Below, piece by piece: positions 49,483-60,523 of a stretch of DNA of 64,000 nucleotides. Origin of the DNA: Rutidosis leptorrhynchoides. Lineage: Eukaryota > Streptophyta > Magnoliopsida > Asterales > Asteraceae. Within the stretch, counting starts at the first letter, position 1. Each line of letters opens with the position of its first letter. A program made the translations under genes and the position numbers. The notes beneath the pieces are model-generated. The model was not told the DNA's origin. It made no database searches and saw only the letters and a list, made by a program, of their open reading frames with translations. The stretch covers positions 6,078,001 to 6,142,000 of the forward strand of contig NC_092341.1 of NCBI RefSeq assembly GCF_046630445.1. Direction: 5' to 3'.

Positions 49483-51439
49483 TGATAATGCTAAAAGGGT
49501 CATATATTTAATAGCATTATCCCTCAAGAAAGACAAGCTTTTAGTTGCAACTGTTCTATTTACAAGTGATATTCGTTTAAATAATAAAAGGTGAAGACAA
49601 AAGACAGATTCGACGAATTGAAGACACAAACGACCAAAAAGCTCAAAAGTACAAAGTACAATCAAAGTGGTTCAAATTATTGATGAGAAACGTCTCGAAA
49701 TTACAAGAGTACAAGACGCGAAACGCAAAATACAAGATATTAAATTGTACGCAAGGACGTTCGAAAATCCGGAACCGGGACCTGAGTCAACCTTCAACGC
49801 GCGACGCAACGGAGCTAAAATTACAAGTCAACTATGCACATAAATATAATATAATATATAAATAATTCTTAAAATTATATATATATTATATTTATATTTT
49901 AAATCCGTCGGCAAGCTAGGATCCAAAGTGTGTGAGCTGGAATCCAGTGCTCTGCACTCGCGGAGATTTAAAGGCAAACAAATCCGCACTCGCGGAGGCA
50001 ACAGTATCCAGATGGGGCCTATAAAAGGTAACGCATTTTGCTGAATTCGATCATCTTTTTCTCTTCTCATTCATACGTAAAAATATATATATTTATATTA
50101 TAATTTTAATTTTAATTTTAATTCTAATAATAAGGGTATGTTAGCGAATGTTGTAAGGGTGTAAGTCGAAATTCTGTCCGTGTAACGCTACGCTATTTTT
50201 AATCACTGTAAGTTATGGTTAATGTTATTTTTATATTAATGTCTCGTAGCTAAGTTATTATTATGCTTATTTAATGCCGAAGTAATCGTGATGTTGGACT
50301 AAATATTAAAATTGGGTAATTGAGCTTTGTACCATAATTGGGGTTTGGATAAAAGAACGACACTTGTATAAATTAGACTATGGGCTATTAATGGGCTTTA
50401 TATTAATTAAATGATACCTCGTTAATTTAATATATAGACTTATAATTTGACGTATTTATATATAACCACGTACGCTTAACTGGGTACGGTGGGCGGGATA
50501 TCTATAAATACCAATAATTGTTCATTTTACTAGACACAGAACTGGATTAATAGTTAATAGACTTGTTGAAACAGGGGTGGATTACATTCAAGGGTAATTG
50601 GTGTAATTGTTAACAAAGTAGTAAAACCTTGGTTTACACGCAGTCGATAACCTGGTGTATTCATTAAACAAACTATTAAGACCTTGTTACAATTCGAATC
50701 CCCAATTAGTTGGAATATTTGACTTCGGGAAGAAGAATAATTTGACGAAGACTTTCGCACTTTATATTTATGACTGATGGACTATTATGGACAAATCCGT
50801 ATGGAGATATCAAATAATCCAGGACAAAGGACAATTAACCCATGTGAATAAACTAAAATCAACACGTCAAACATCATGATTATGAAAGTTTAAATAAGCA
50901 TAATTCTTTTATTTCATATTTAATTGCACTTTTAATTATCGCACTTTTATTTATTGTCATTGTATTTAATTGCACTTTTAATTATCGTACTCTTTAATTA
51001 TCGCAATTTTATTTTATCGCACTTTTATTTATCGCAATTTCATTATCGTTATTTACTTTACGCTTTAAATTAAGTTATATTTATTTTTAATATTTTATAT
51101 TAGGTTTTAACGGCGACTAAAGTTTTAAAAATCGACAAACCGGTCAATAAACGGTAAAAACCCCCTTTTATAATAATAATACTACTTATATATATTTTTG
51201 TATTTTTATAAGTTAAAACTAATATAGCGTTAAGCTTGTTTAATTTTCCCTGTGGAACGAACCGGACTTACTAAAAACTACACTACTGTACGATTAGGTA
51301 CACTGCCTATAAGTGTTGTAGCAAGGTTTAGGTATATCCATTCTATAAATAAATAAATATCTTGTGTAAAATTGTATCGTATTTAATAGTATTTCGTTGT
51401 AAAAATAATGCTATTTCCTAGTACACCTCGCACACATCA
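49483..51439 (+). repeat. 3' LTR of element C
   Basis: 1957 bp, TGATAATG...CACATCA, close to the 5' LTR apart from the TA expansion. TATA box at 50020-50026. Confidence 0.92.
49950..49997 (+). promoter_or_regulatory. Paired palindromes, element C 3' LTR promoter
   Basis: CTCTGCACTCGCGGAG at 49950-49965 and ATCCGCACTCGCGGAG at 49982-49997, offset 32 nt. Confidence 0.8.
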
Positions 51440-52413
51440 CACTTCACCCGACCTGCACCCATCCTACACATACATATGCACATAGGATATTAACACTCAC
51501 CTTATCGCCTTGACGAATGCTATCGAATAATCCGCAACTCGCCAAAGGAAAGTACCTATCCCAATATCACAATACAAGTAACACACTTAGGGTGGATTTA
51601 CAAACCAACTCAAAACGACACTTAGTGCAATTTCGACCAATTGAACTTCCAAGCACGAAACGCCCCCAAACTAACCAATAATCACTAACACTAGTGACAA
51701 TGTTCCTAATACACCAATTAAACCCAAACACAATTGTTAAACACTTACCATTCTCAAAATCACCCATAAACCCTAATTTTGACTCATTTGAAAATTAGTC
51801 AACTAAAAAACCCCAAATGGGTTCCAACACTTCCATAATCACTAAACCTAGTGATTAAACCCATTATCAAAACCTAATCAAGGCCAAAACGTCAACCAAC
51901 CCAAAACTCGACAAGTGACAAGAATAACTTGTCACCATAAACCCACTTCATCATCAAAAGGGGTTTCACAGCAAATCAAGCTCCATCCCTAACTTGAATA
52001 TCAAATCTAACAAATGAAATTCGAAGTTTGAACTTACCAATACTACCACAACGTAGCCGTGAACGAGATGAACAACTTTAAAACCCGAGCTTTGGTGAGA
52101 ATCCAACTCCTTCTTCTCCAAATGGAGCTTCCTCTTTCTAAAACACTTCCTCTCTCTATGGTTTGAAGATGAGAGTGTTTGTGGTGTAGAAATGAGGATA
52201 AGATGATCAATGGATCAGCTTGGAGGGCTCCAAACCGATCCTAAGTGAAATGACCAAAATGCCCTTCATTTAACCCAAAATACAAAAAGACAGAATTCTG
52301 TCGCTGGCAGGGTGCGCGGCGCGCACCATTTATGCTTTTTAAATTACTCCAAGCTTCATACACTTTATGTACGCCATTTATGCTCTATGTACAATAAATA
52401 TTTGGGTCTTACA
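51440..52413 (-). repeat. 3' LTR of element E, right part
   Basis: Begins with the second CACTT copy (51440-51444) and ends ...GGGTCTTACA at 52413, i.e. the LTR 5' end TGTAAGACCC on the minus strand. It contains one TGCGCGGCGCGCA copy (52313-52325). I see no gene in it. Confidence 0.75.
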
Positions 52414-52558
52414 GCTCTCCCCCACTTAGAATCGATCACGTCCTCGTGATCCTTGTCACTTAATCGAACGAACCCACATACCATGGTCCTCAAACACACG
52501 TTCCAAATCCGACTTCCGCCGCATAAATCAAAACTCGAAGATTATTCCATTTAGCCAT
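52414..52558 (-). mobile_element. Internal 3' end of element E with polypurine tract
   Basis: On the minus strand the sequence next to the LTR is AAGTGGGGGAGAGC, a typical Ty3/gypsy polypurine tract, preceded by GATCACGAGGACGTGATCGA (itself partly palindromic). Only 145 bp remain before element D. The rest of E lies beyond the window. Confidence 0.75.
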
Positions 52559-54499
52559 TGATAGTTAAAGCTAAGGGGTATAAAATACTATTAAATTTTA
52601 GCAGGAAATACTATTAAATACGATACAATTTTACACAAGATATTTATTTATTTATTGAATGGATATACTTAAACCTTGCTACAACACTTATAGGCAGTGT
52701 ACCTAATCGTACAGTAGTGTAGTTTTTAGTAAGTCCGGTTCGTTCCACAGGGAATCTTTTAATCAAAGCTTAATGCTATATTAGTTTAATTTATAAAAAT
52801 ACGAATATATATATAAGTAATATTATTATTTTAAAGGGAGGTTTTTACCGTTTAATGACTGGTTTGTCGATTTTAAAACTTTAGTCGCAGTTAAAACCAA
52901 ATGTAAAATATTAAATAAATAAAAGACTTAATTTAAAGCGTAAAGTAAATAACGATAATGAAATTGCGATAAATAAAAGTGCAATTAAATACAATAACAA
53001 AAAATAAAAGTGCAATAATTAGAAGTGCAATTAAATATAAAATAAAGGAAATTAAATATGAAATAAAAGAATTATGCTTATTTAAACTTCCGTAATCATG
53101 ATGTTTGACGTGTTGATTTTAGTTTTATGCCCATGGGTTAATTGTCCTTTGTCCTGGATTATTTAATATGTCCGTATGGTTTTTGTCCATAACAGTCCAT
53201 CAGTCATAAATATAAAGTGCGAGTGTCCTCGTCAAATTATCCTTATACCCGAAGTTAAATATTCCAACTAATTGGGGACTTAAACTGTAACAAGGTTTTA
53301 TTACTTTGTTTAATAATTACACCAGGATATCGACTGCGTGTAACCCAAGGTTTTAATACTTTGTTATCAATTATGCCAAGTGTCCTTGTACATAATTTCA
53401 CCCCTGTTTTAATAATTCTAGTGGCTATTAATCCATTCCCGTGTCCGGTTAAATGAACGATTATTCGTACATATAAATACCCCACCCATCGTGTCCGATC
53501 GAGTGTAAATGGTTATTTATAGGGACGCCCAATTGTAAATCTTTATATTAACATTAACAAACTATCATTTAGTTAAACAAATATAAAGCCCATTAATATC
53601 CCATAGTCTAATTTCCATAAGTGTCGTTCTTTTGTCCAAACCCCAATTATGGTACAAATCCCAATTACCCAATTTTAATATTTTTAGCCCAACATCATGA
53701 TTACTTCGGATTAAATAAGCATAATAATAACTTAGCTACCAGACATTAAATTAAAAAGGTTGAACATAACTTACAATGATTAAAAATAGCGTAGCGTTAC
53801 ACGGACAGCATTTCGACTTACACCCTTACAACATTCGCTAACACACCCTTATTATTATAAATTAAAATTAAAATTAAAATTATAATATAAATATAAATAT
53901 TATACGTTGAATGAGGAGAAGAAAAAGATGTGTTTTTGCGTCCAAAACTCGCGAACTTTATAGGACAGGCCTGGAAAAAGGGCTCATGCGATCGCATGGG
54001 CTTTGCCCTTCAAGGCCATGCGATCGCATGGCCAGCTGGGGAGAGCCACATTTGGTTGTTTTCTTCTGCCGACGTTTATTTAAATATAATATAATATATA
54101 TATTAATTTTAAGAATTAATTATATATTATATTATATTCATATGCATAGTTGACTTGTAATTTTTAGTCCGTTGCGTCGAGCGTTGAGAGTTGACTCCGG
54201 TCCCGGTTCCGGATTTTCGAACGTCCTTGCGAATAATTTAATATCTTGTACTTTGCGTTTTGAATCTTGTACTCTTGTAATTTTGAGACGTTTCTTATCA
54301 ATAATTGGAACCTCATTGATTGTATTTTGTACTTTTGAGCTTTTTGGTCGTTTGCGTCTTCAATTTGTCGAATCTGTCTTTTGTCCTCACCTTTTATTAT
54401 TTAAACGAATATCACTTGTAAATAGAACAGTTACAACTAAAAGCTTGTCTTTCTTGAGGGATAATGCTATGAAATATATGTTCGTTTTTAGCATTATCA
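52559..54499 (-). repeat. 3' LTR of element D
   Basis: 1941 bp, TGAT...ATCA on the minus strand. TATAAA box (minus) at 53957-53962. Similar to the A LTR over much of its length but with a different promoter-proximal palindrome. Confidence 0.88.
53985..54033 (-). promoter_or_regulatory. Paired perfect palindromes, element D 3' LTR promoter
   Basis: CATGCGATCGCATG at 53985-53998 and the 20-nt perfect palindrome GGCCATGCGATCGCATGGCC at 54014-54033. Centres are 32 nt apart, and the first lies about 30 bp upstream of the TATA box. Confidence 0.85.
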
Positions 54500-56607
54500 A
54501 ATATTCCCACACTTGAGCTTTGCTTGTCCTCATGCAATATAGTCTTGAAATACTAGAATCACTTCTTTATTCTTCACACTTTGTGCATCAGTGATTTCTT
54601 TACGGCAGTATAAACAATGGTAGTAACGATGTGGTTTACAGTCTCACATGACTTATGAAAATTTAGATCCTTTAGGAAATTGGATCTTTATGAAAACATT
54701 TGATTTTTTTGAAAATTAAATCTAGCTTTTATCCTAGATAAGTTTTATGGAATAACCCTTCACTGGTGTTTGCAAAATATTTTTGTGGGTTTGGTGGGTT
54801 TCAGATTTGAAAATTTTAGCTCAAAACTTGCGGTTTTGTGTCACCCACTTGCTAACCTTGTATTGGGAAAGCAACACGTCCAGTTTACTTGTTCCGAATA
54901 TTACCTTTCGGTAAACTACCGTCCGTTTGTAAAGGAAAGCGTTGAACAAGCAACTGTTAAGGCAATGTCCCGTGACATGCTTTTGATTATGGTCTATAAC
55001 GTGTCGGACGCAATTACTATCCTTGGTAGGAGCAATAGTAAAGCTCACCCTTATGATTTTTTCGGTCTGGCACAAGGTCCTGTCTTCGACCATGCTATGC
55101 AACCACCGTTCTTACGGTTGACACCCAATTTGGTTCAGGTGACCTAATGAATTCCAGGTGAATTCCTAGGATTTTACGTTCAATGGTAATGAACGCATTG
55201 AAAATGGGTTTTCAGAAAAAAAATCGGTTTATAATTTGATCAAAATATTTTCTCGTTCAAGCTCGAGTTTAGATATCATTGAATTCCATGAGTTTGTAAT
55301 TCTCAATCTTTAAGGTCAATCTCTAGGATTGAGTAATATCAGTCTTAAAAGCTGATTTTTGATCTTTTAAGGAGATTATCCTTTCTGGGGGTCTAATTCA
55401 TTAGTCTTATCAAGCTAATTTACACGGTGCCCCCCATTGTACGAGATAAATCCTTCTCATGGTTAGGATAAATCTGACCACTTGGCGACCCTGTTTGATG
55501 CTGAGGTCCGTGGATTTCCTGCTGATTTTAGAGATGACTTTTCTAGATTTTTCATCAACCTACAGCTGGTCTGGACGACAACTTCATGACCTAAATTAAG
55601 AAGCGCGTTTCTTTTTCGAAAGACTTTACTTCCTTTTAACGATGGAATTGATTCATCGTGTAGATCCATCTCTTCTTTTCTTTCATCGGGTAAAACAGTT
55701 TAGTTTATCCAAAGTAAAAGTATCTTCAATTATTTGTTACAGAAATATGTGACATATGTTTAAGATAACTTGGTAATTTTTCCCACACTTGGCTTTTATT
55801 TTCCTTTTTATTGTCCTCTATTCCATTTTAAATGAATTTTAACATTTTGGTTTGTTTCTCAATTTATGTCCTTTCTGAGGTAACAATAATTTCGGTGTTA
55901 ACACCTAGTTTTATCGTTCATAAATATGTATAAACATGATTTTGAGTTCATTTAATTGAAAATTTTGAAAAATTTTACTAGAATTGGGTAGTCAGTATAT
56001 AAGACTAGGGCTGTTCTTTATTATCAGAGAGCACTAGATTCTAATACAACTACTACGTTACTAGTATTTTTAATGGTAACCAAGTGTTTAAGATAAAAAT
56101 TTTAAAAAATCCGAAATAATTTAAGCCCTTCCCACACTTAAGATCTTGCAATGCCCTCATTTGCAAGAAATCAGTAACAATTTAAATTATTGAGGGTGAT
56201 TAGTGTGAAAATGATTAAATTTTACCAATGTTTCCAAACATATTGGCGTTTGTTTACTGAATGATAAATGGTGCATATCATTTGTTCATTCCGTCTGTTG
56301 TTACATCACATTTATCTTGTCGTCAAAATTAGTAGCTTTTGCTGAACTTAATGCCAGTCTTTAAAAATGCGCTGTTTTACCCTGTTTTGTACAATTTACA
56401 ATATACATACATACAAATATAAACATGCATGGTAATTTGAAATGGGACTTAATATCCCACTTTCAAATCATAAATGTGAAATATTAGTACACCATAATAA
56501 TAAAAATGATAAAGATTACATAAGTATATTCAATAACATAAGTTTAAACATGAATAAGTAAAAAGATAAAAACATAAAAATCATATAAATAACCAAATGG
56601 AACCAAA
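54500..56607 (-). other. Element D 3' untranslated region with polypurine tract
   Basis: About 2.1 kb with no sense gene. AAGTGTGGGAA motifs (minus strand) occur next to the LTR (about 54505-54515), at about 55784 and at about 56133. GGTGTTAACACC recurs near 55895. Confidence 0.7.
54770..55147 (+). other. Antisense ORF in element D 3' untranslated region (125 codons)
   Basis: Starts MQNIFVGLVGFRFENFSSK as in A and shares the CHPLANLVLGKQHVQ core. It is the longest of the four copies, with a distinct C-terminus (LAQGPVFDHAMQPPFLRL). No domain is recognised. Confidence 0.42.
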
Positions 56608-58131
56608 TCAGTCTGGATAGGGGTTCCAGTTCATCTCGTCAGGTAGGTTCCATTGTTGGTTATAGGTGTTCTGATAGGCTTGGTTATAGTCATACCGGTT
56701 AAAGGGTGGTCGGATATCGGGGCTGTGTGGCGGAAAATGAGCAGGTCGAGTAGGTACATAGTTATTTGGTACCTGATATGATAGCTGGCTCATGATTTGA
56801 TGCTGATGACCTAACCAGCTATCGTGTTGGCATCGCCTATAATCCTCGTATACTCGCTCGGAGTTCCACTGCTCATACATACTATGTCTGGCCGCCTTCG
56901 CCATTGCTTCCTCATCTATACGAACGTGGACGTCAAGAATAGCATCTCGAAAGACATCCCTAATGTCTTCCGCCTCCTCCATTTCCTCGTCTGAGCCTCT
57001 CTCTACCTGAGGATGAGATCCCTCATAGGGTACTGCCTGGTTACGTCTACTTTTCAATACCTTAGCACCCACATAAACTTTCAATCCTAAGGGCTCAACC
57101 TGTTCTCTACAAAGCTGTAATGGACCCCCTTGGTTCCTATCAACACCTAAATACTCTCCAATGAGAGTAACAAAAATACCTCCTCCTATTATACTCCCTT
57201 CCTGCATTCCCTCTACCATTTTAGATAAATAAAAAGCAACACAGTAAGGGATATTGACAAAGCTTCTAGGATCCCGAATACAATTTAGGTAGAATAAATC
57301 ATGTAAGGTAATTTTTTCTTTATTGTGACCTCTCTGTGTAATCGAGTTAGCCAAAAATCTATGAATAATACGAAGCTCGGCTCTGTCAATATGTGTATAG
57401 GAGTGTCCTCCTGCTCGTGTAAAAACATCAAAATGTGACATACGCCTCCAAATGGCGTCAGCGTCAAAGTTACTATCTACCCTTTCACCATAATGAATCA
57501 AATTTGTACAATCGGGTAATAGCAACTCACCAGGAGTATATATCTGTAAGGCCCTGGCCATGTCCAGCATGGACATTCTGTACATCCTACCACCAAGGAT
57601 AAACCTAAGAAATCTTCTATCATCTATTCTAACTATATTTGTATCAAGTGATACAGTACTCATCAACTCAACACACCATTCCTTATATACAGGTCTACGA
57701 ATGGTGAAAAGACGTTCCCAATCTGTAAAAGAAGAACTGCCATACCTTTGAACTAAAAGCTGTCTAACACGGTCAGCTAGATGGACCGTTTCCAAAGGGG
57801 TCCAATCGATTACCCTTGGCACCTCTACATTTTTTGTTACCAATTTGAATTTGTTCCTTTGATATGTCTCGTAATCTCTCCATCTCCTATCAAATCTCAG
57901 ATTAGGATGCAGAGTGTGCTCAGGAATCATTGAGAATTCTACTGGTGGCCTCATTGGGAATACTATGAATTCATCAACAAACTGTACCGGATCATAATAA
58001 GGTATGTGCTGATCAGGCCGTTGTTGTGGTTCTTGTTGTGGTTCTTGTTCGTGTTGCATTTCTGGTTCTTGTTCTGGTACTGGTGCTGGTCGTCTAAATG
58101 ATGATGCTCCTGAACCTCCAGTATCGGCTTT
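56608..58131 (-). CDS. Athila ORF1-like 3' ORF, exon 2, uninterrupted (element D)
   Basis: An open frame of about 507 codons from the acceptor to the TGA at 56608-56610. It has an N-terminal glutamine- and glutamate-rich stretch (about residues 15-45). The family core follows (NLRFDRRWRDYETYQRN, LLVQRYGSSSFTDWERLF, RFILGGRMYRMSMLDMARA, HRFLANSITQRG). After that come an acidic patch and an aromatic, proline- and asparagine-rich tail. No signal peptide or membrane span is evident. It is clearly more diverged than the A and C copies are from each other. The first in-frame Met lies inside the glutamine-rich stretch; the upstream exon that starts this ORF in A and C has lost its ATG here. Function of the family is unknown. 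Confidence 0.7.
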   Translation of the reverse strand, partial: KADTGGSGASSFRRPAPVPEQEPEMQHEQEPQQEPQQRPDQHIPYYDPVQFVDEFIVFPMRPPVEFSMIPEHTLHPNLRFDRRWRDYETYQRNKFKLVTKNVEVPRVIDWTPLETVHLADRVRQLLVQRYGSSSFTDWERLFTIRRPVYKEWCVELMSTVSLDTNIVRIDDRRFLRFILGGRMYRMSMLDMARALQIYTPGELLLPDCTNLIHYGERVDSNFDADAIWRRMSHFDVFTRAGGHSYTHIDRAELRIIHRFLANSITQRGHNKEKITLHDLFYLNCIRDPRSFVNIPYCVAFYLSKMVEGMQEGSIIGGGIFVTLIGEYLGVDRNQGGPLQLCREQVEPLGLKVYVGAKVLKSRRNQAVPYEGSHPQVERGSDEEMEEAEDIRDVFRDAILDVHVRIDEEAMAKAARHSMYEQWNSERVYEDYRRCQHDSWLGHQHQIMSQLSYQVPNNYVPTRPAHFPPHSPDIRPPFNRYDYNQAYQNTYNQQWNLPDEMNWNPYPD

Positions 58132-59007
58132 CTGCAAAACACATTAAACATAAAATTTGTGCATCCAAATATGCATTAGTGTTAGCAAAATAACAACTTA
58201 AAACAATCACTATAACATGTTAAATCAAAATTAAACTTATACACATTTTCACAATTTTTCACAATTCTACACTTTTCAAATAAGCACATATGAAAATGTA
58301 TACAAAATTTATAAGTATTTAACTCAAATATCATGTCAAAATAGTCATTACTAATAATTAAACAAGTCTCAATGGCAAATATATCAAATTAATCAAGTTC
58401 ATGAATTTTGGACTTAAAAAGTCCACTTTAATCTCCAAAAATCATGTTTAGGATCAATGTTTGGATCATTTGACTATCTAAACATGTTACACTACTCAAT
58501 TTAGCAATAATTCATGACAAAAATCGGCCATAACCTGTTTATATCAAAAAGCCCCAAATTGCTCAAGAACACAAACCCTAGATTTCTAAAATTTTTGAAG
58601 TTTTTGGCTTCAAATCATGTTAAATAGCATCAATATAGGTTATACATGCATAAAATACTAACAATTTAACACTAATTACACTAGAAATTAACAAAATTGT
58701 ATTAGGTAAAAAATTGATAATTATCACAAAAACTAGGAATTTATAGAGTTTAGGGGTGTAATTTTTACTATTTTGCTGAAGAATGAGAATCTAGGCATGA
58801 TTAGAGCAAGAAAAATGAAGAATTACGGTGGATTTGGGTGAATTTTGATGAAGATTTGAGAGTATTTTCGTATGTGTTGTGTGTGTGGGTGTGAGGCAGA
58901 AGCAGGTCGACTGGGACTTTTGTGTCTGGCCTGATTTCCAGGGCCATGCGATCGCATGGCTGCAAAGGCCAAACTCCATGCGATCGCATCGAGTCCCGGG
59001 TACAGTA

Positions 59008-59046
<39 letters not shown>

Positions 59047-59920
59047 ACCTTATAACTTCTAAAACATATAATTAATAAAATTCTAAAAATTTTGTTTTCC
59101 TTTAGGAGCGAGGGCGTTTCGGATCGTTGTCCTAGTCTGTCCCTTGACAAAATTTTTAAAATTTGTCAAATCAAAGCGCGGTTTTAAAAGTAAAGATTTT
59201 TGGGTTTTTTAATGTTTTTGGCATACTTTAATTAAATAAGATTAAAAATAATGATAATAAAAGTTCTCGTCCCTCCCCCGGGTAAAGCAATTTCGGTTCA
59301 ACGACCTAGTCTTCAACTCACGACGAATTTTAAAAATCATATTTTTAACTTAGCGAAATAAAGTAAATTTTTGTTTTTAAATTCACACCAAACTTAAATT
59401 TAAAATGCATAAAATTAAAAATTCACACCAAACTTATATTATATTTTTGTTTTTATACATACAAACTTAAAAATATCAATTGTTCAAATATTTACAATTT
59501 TAAATATATTAATTTAAAAAGTTTACAATATTAATTTAAGATTTATATATTAATTTTAAAAACATGGTAAAAATAAAATTAAAAATCTTTTTGGCTTTTA
59601 TCCCACTTTAATCAATCAAATATTATCAAAAATATACGCCCCTCTTTTCGGTAAAGTAATTTCGGTTTCATGACCTAATTTAACTCATGACGAATTTTTG
59701 AAATATTTTGGGTTGATTGATTAAAGAATTTATACCTTAAGAATAAACGTTAAATTTCGCAGTGATGTAATAAATTTTTGTATGATATCAATAATTTCGG
59801 TCGCCAAACCTAATTTCATTCAATACCAATTTAATACTTTATAGCGAACAAATTAGCGTTTATTATCAAAAGGTTAAAAAATAAAAAAAAAATTAAAAAT
59901 TAAAAACTGTACAGACTTAC
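58132..59920 (-). other. Predicted intron, element D (1789 nt)
   Basis: Donor CAG|GTAAGT at 59920 and acceptor TGTTTTGCAG at 58132. It contains the palindrome pair, a 26-nt T run (59016-59041, + strand) and four TTTCGG-N8-CCTA blocks (about 59115, 59288, 59660 and 59797). Confidence 0.66.
58943..58989 (-). promoter_or_regulatory. Paired perfect palindromes, element D intron
   Basis: GCCATGCGATCGCATGGC at 58943-58960 (18-nt perfect palindrome) and ATGCGATCGCAT at 58978-58989, centres 32 nt apart. Same motif as in the D LTR. Confidence 0.85.
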
Positions 59921-59962
59921 CTGTGAGATAGTATTCTTAGTTATATGATCTATCCCATTTAT
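59921..59962 (-). pseudogene. First exon of the 3' ORF, start codon lost (element D)
   Basis: The 42-nt exon is in the same phase as in A and C, but its ATG reads ATA (59960-59962). An in-frame stop lies shortly upstream, so no nearby replacement start exists in this frame. Confidence 0.55.
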
Positions 59963-60353
59963 AAGATAGTCGGTTTAATTGGTTTTCCATAGCTACATAG
60001 GCGTAACCTCGAGCATACAATGTTTTTTCTTCTAAACATATGAACGGTCCGTCTCTGCATAAAGTAACAAATTTGGTGTTTGAATAGGTTTGATTATTTG
60101 AACATTTACCTCCATGTGACCATTTTTCACATTTGTGACATCTTTCTAGGTGTCGTGCTCTTCTTTTCGCTGCGGATTTTGATTTTCCTTTACCAAATTG
60201 TAACTTATTATCTTCGCATCTGGATTCTTTTCTTACTCCGTCCAATCTTTCTCTGATTACTGATACTATTTCACTCGGAAGTGTGTCATTATTACGTTTA
60301 GTGATCAAAGCGTGTAGCATTAGACCATGGTTTAGTTCACAGGAAGTCTTCAT
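59937..60353 (-). CDS. Small basic zinc-knuckle protein (element D)
   Basis: 138 codons, intact. The start is set at the ATG shared with A and C (MKTSCELNHGLMLH), although the frame is open further upstream. Landmarks are the basic GKSKSAAKRRARHLERC segment and the knuckle CHKCEKWSHGGKC (CX2CX4HX3C). The stop lies 16 nt before the donor. That A and D both keep this small frame while their pol frames are broken may be chance at this length. Role unknown. Confidence 0.65.
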   Translation of the reverse strand: MKTSCELNHGLMLHALITKRNNDTLPSEIVSVIRERLDGVRKESRCEDNKLQFGKGKSKSAAKRRARHLERCHKCEKWSHGGKCSNNQTYSNTKFVTLCRDGPFICLEEKTLYARGYAYVAMENQLNRLSYKWDRSYN

Positions 60354-60364
60354 TTCGTAAAAAC

Positions 60365-60385
60365 CTAAAAAAAATAAAAATTCAG
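60365..60385 (-). promoter_or_regulatory. Predicted 3' splice site before the zinc-knuckle ORF (element D)
   Basis: TTTTTATTTTTTTTAG|GTTTTTACGAA on the minus strand; exon from 60364, ATG at 60353. Confidence 0.5.
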
Positions 60386-60523
60386 AATGGGGGGAGAAGA
60401 CTAGTTCTTTAGGGTCTGCTAGGGAAAGACCATTCGGGTTCCATTTTCGAGAACTACACGAAAACAGACAATCTAACTCTAACAGAAATATATTATCCTT
60501 TAAAGACTTGATTCTCCCCACAC

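Larger units (their letters stand above)
33733..51439 (+). mobile_element. Element C: full-length Athila-like retrotransposon with an extra protease module
   Basis: 17,707 bp between LTRs 33733-35735 and 49483-51439, flanked by CACTT, inserted in the E LTR. Sense order is primer site, leader, gag, PR, RT, RNaseH, IN, a second protease-like module (PR2), zinc-knuckle ORF, intron, Athila ORF1-like 3' ORF, 3' untranslated region, polypurine tract and LTR. Nearly every ORF carries stops or frameshifts, so the copy is dead. PR2 downstream of IN is absent from A and D; B carries a related PR2 straight after gag. Confidence 0.93.

Noticed and set aside
59016-59041. 26-nt T run in the D intron as a LINE poly(A) tail or terminator
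   Set aside because: Flanking sequence is continuous with the intron of A and C, and no other element ends here. It is a homopolymer expansion.
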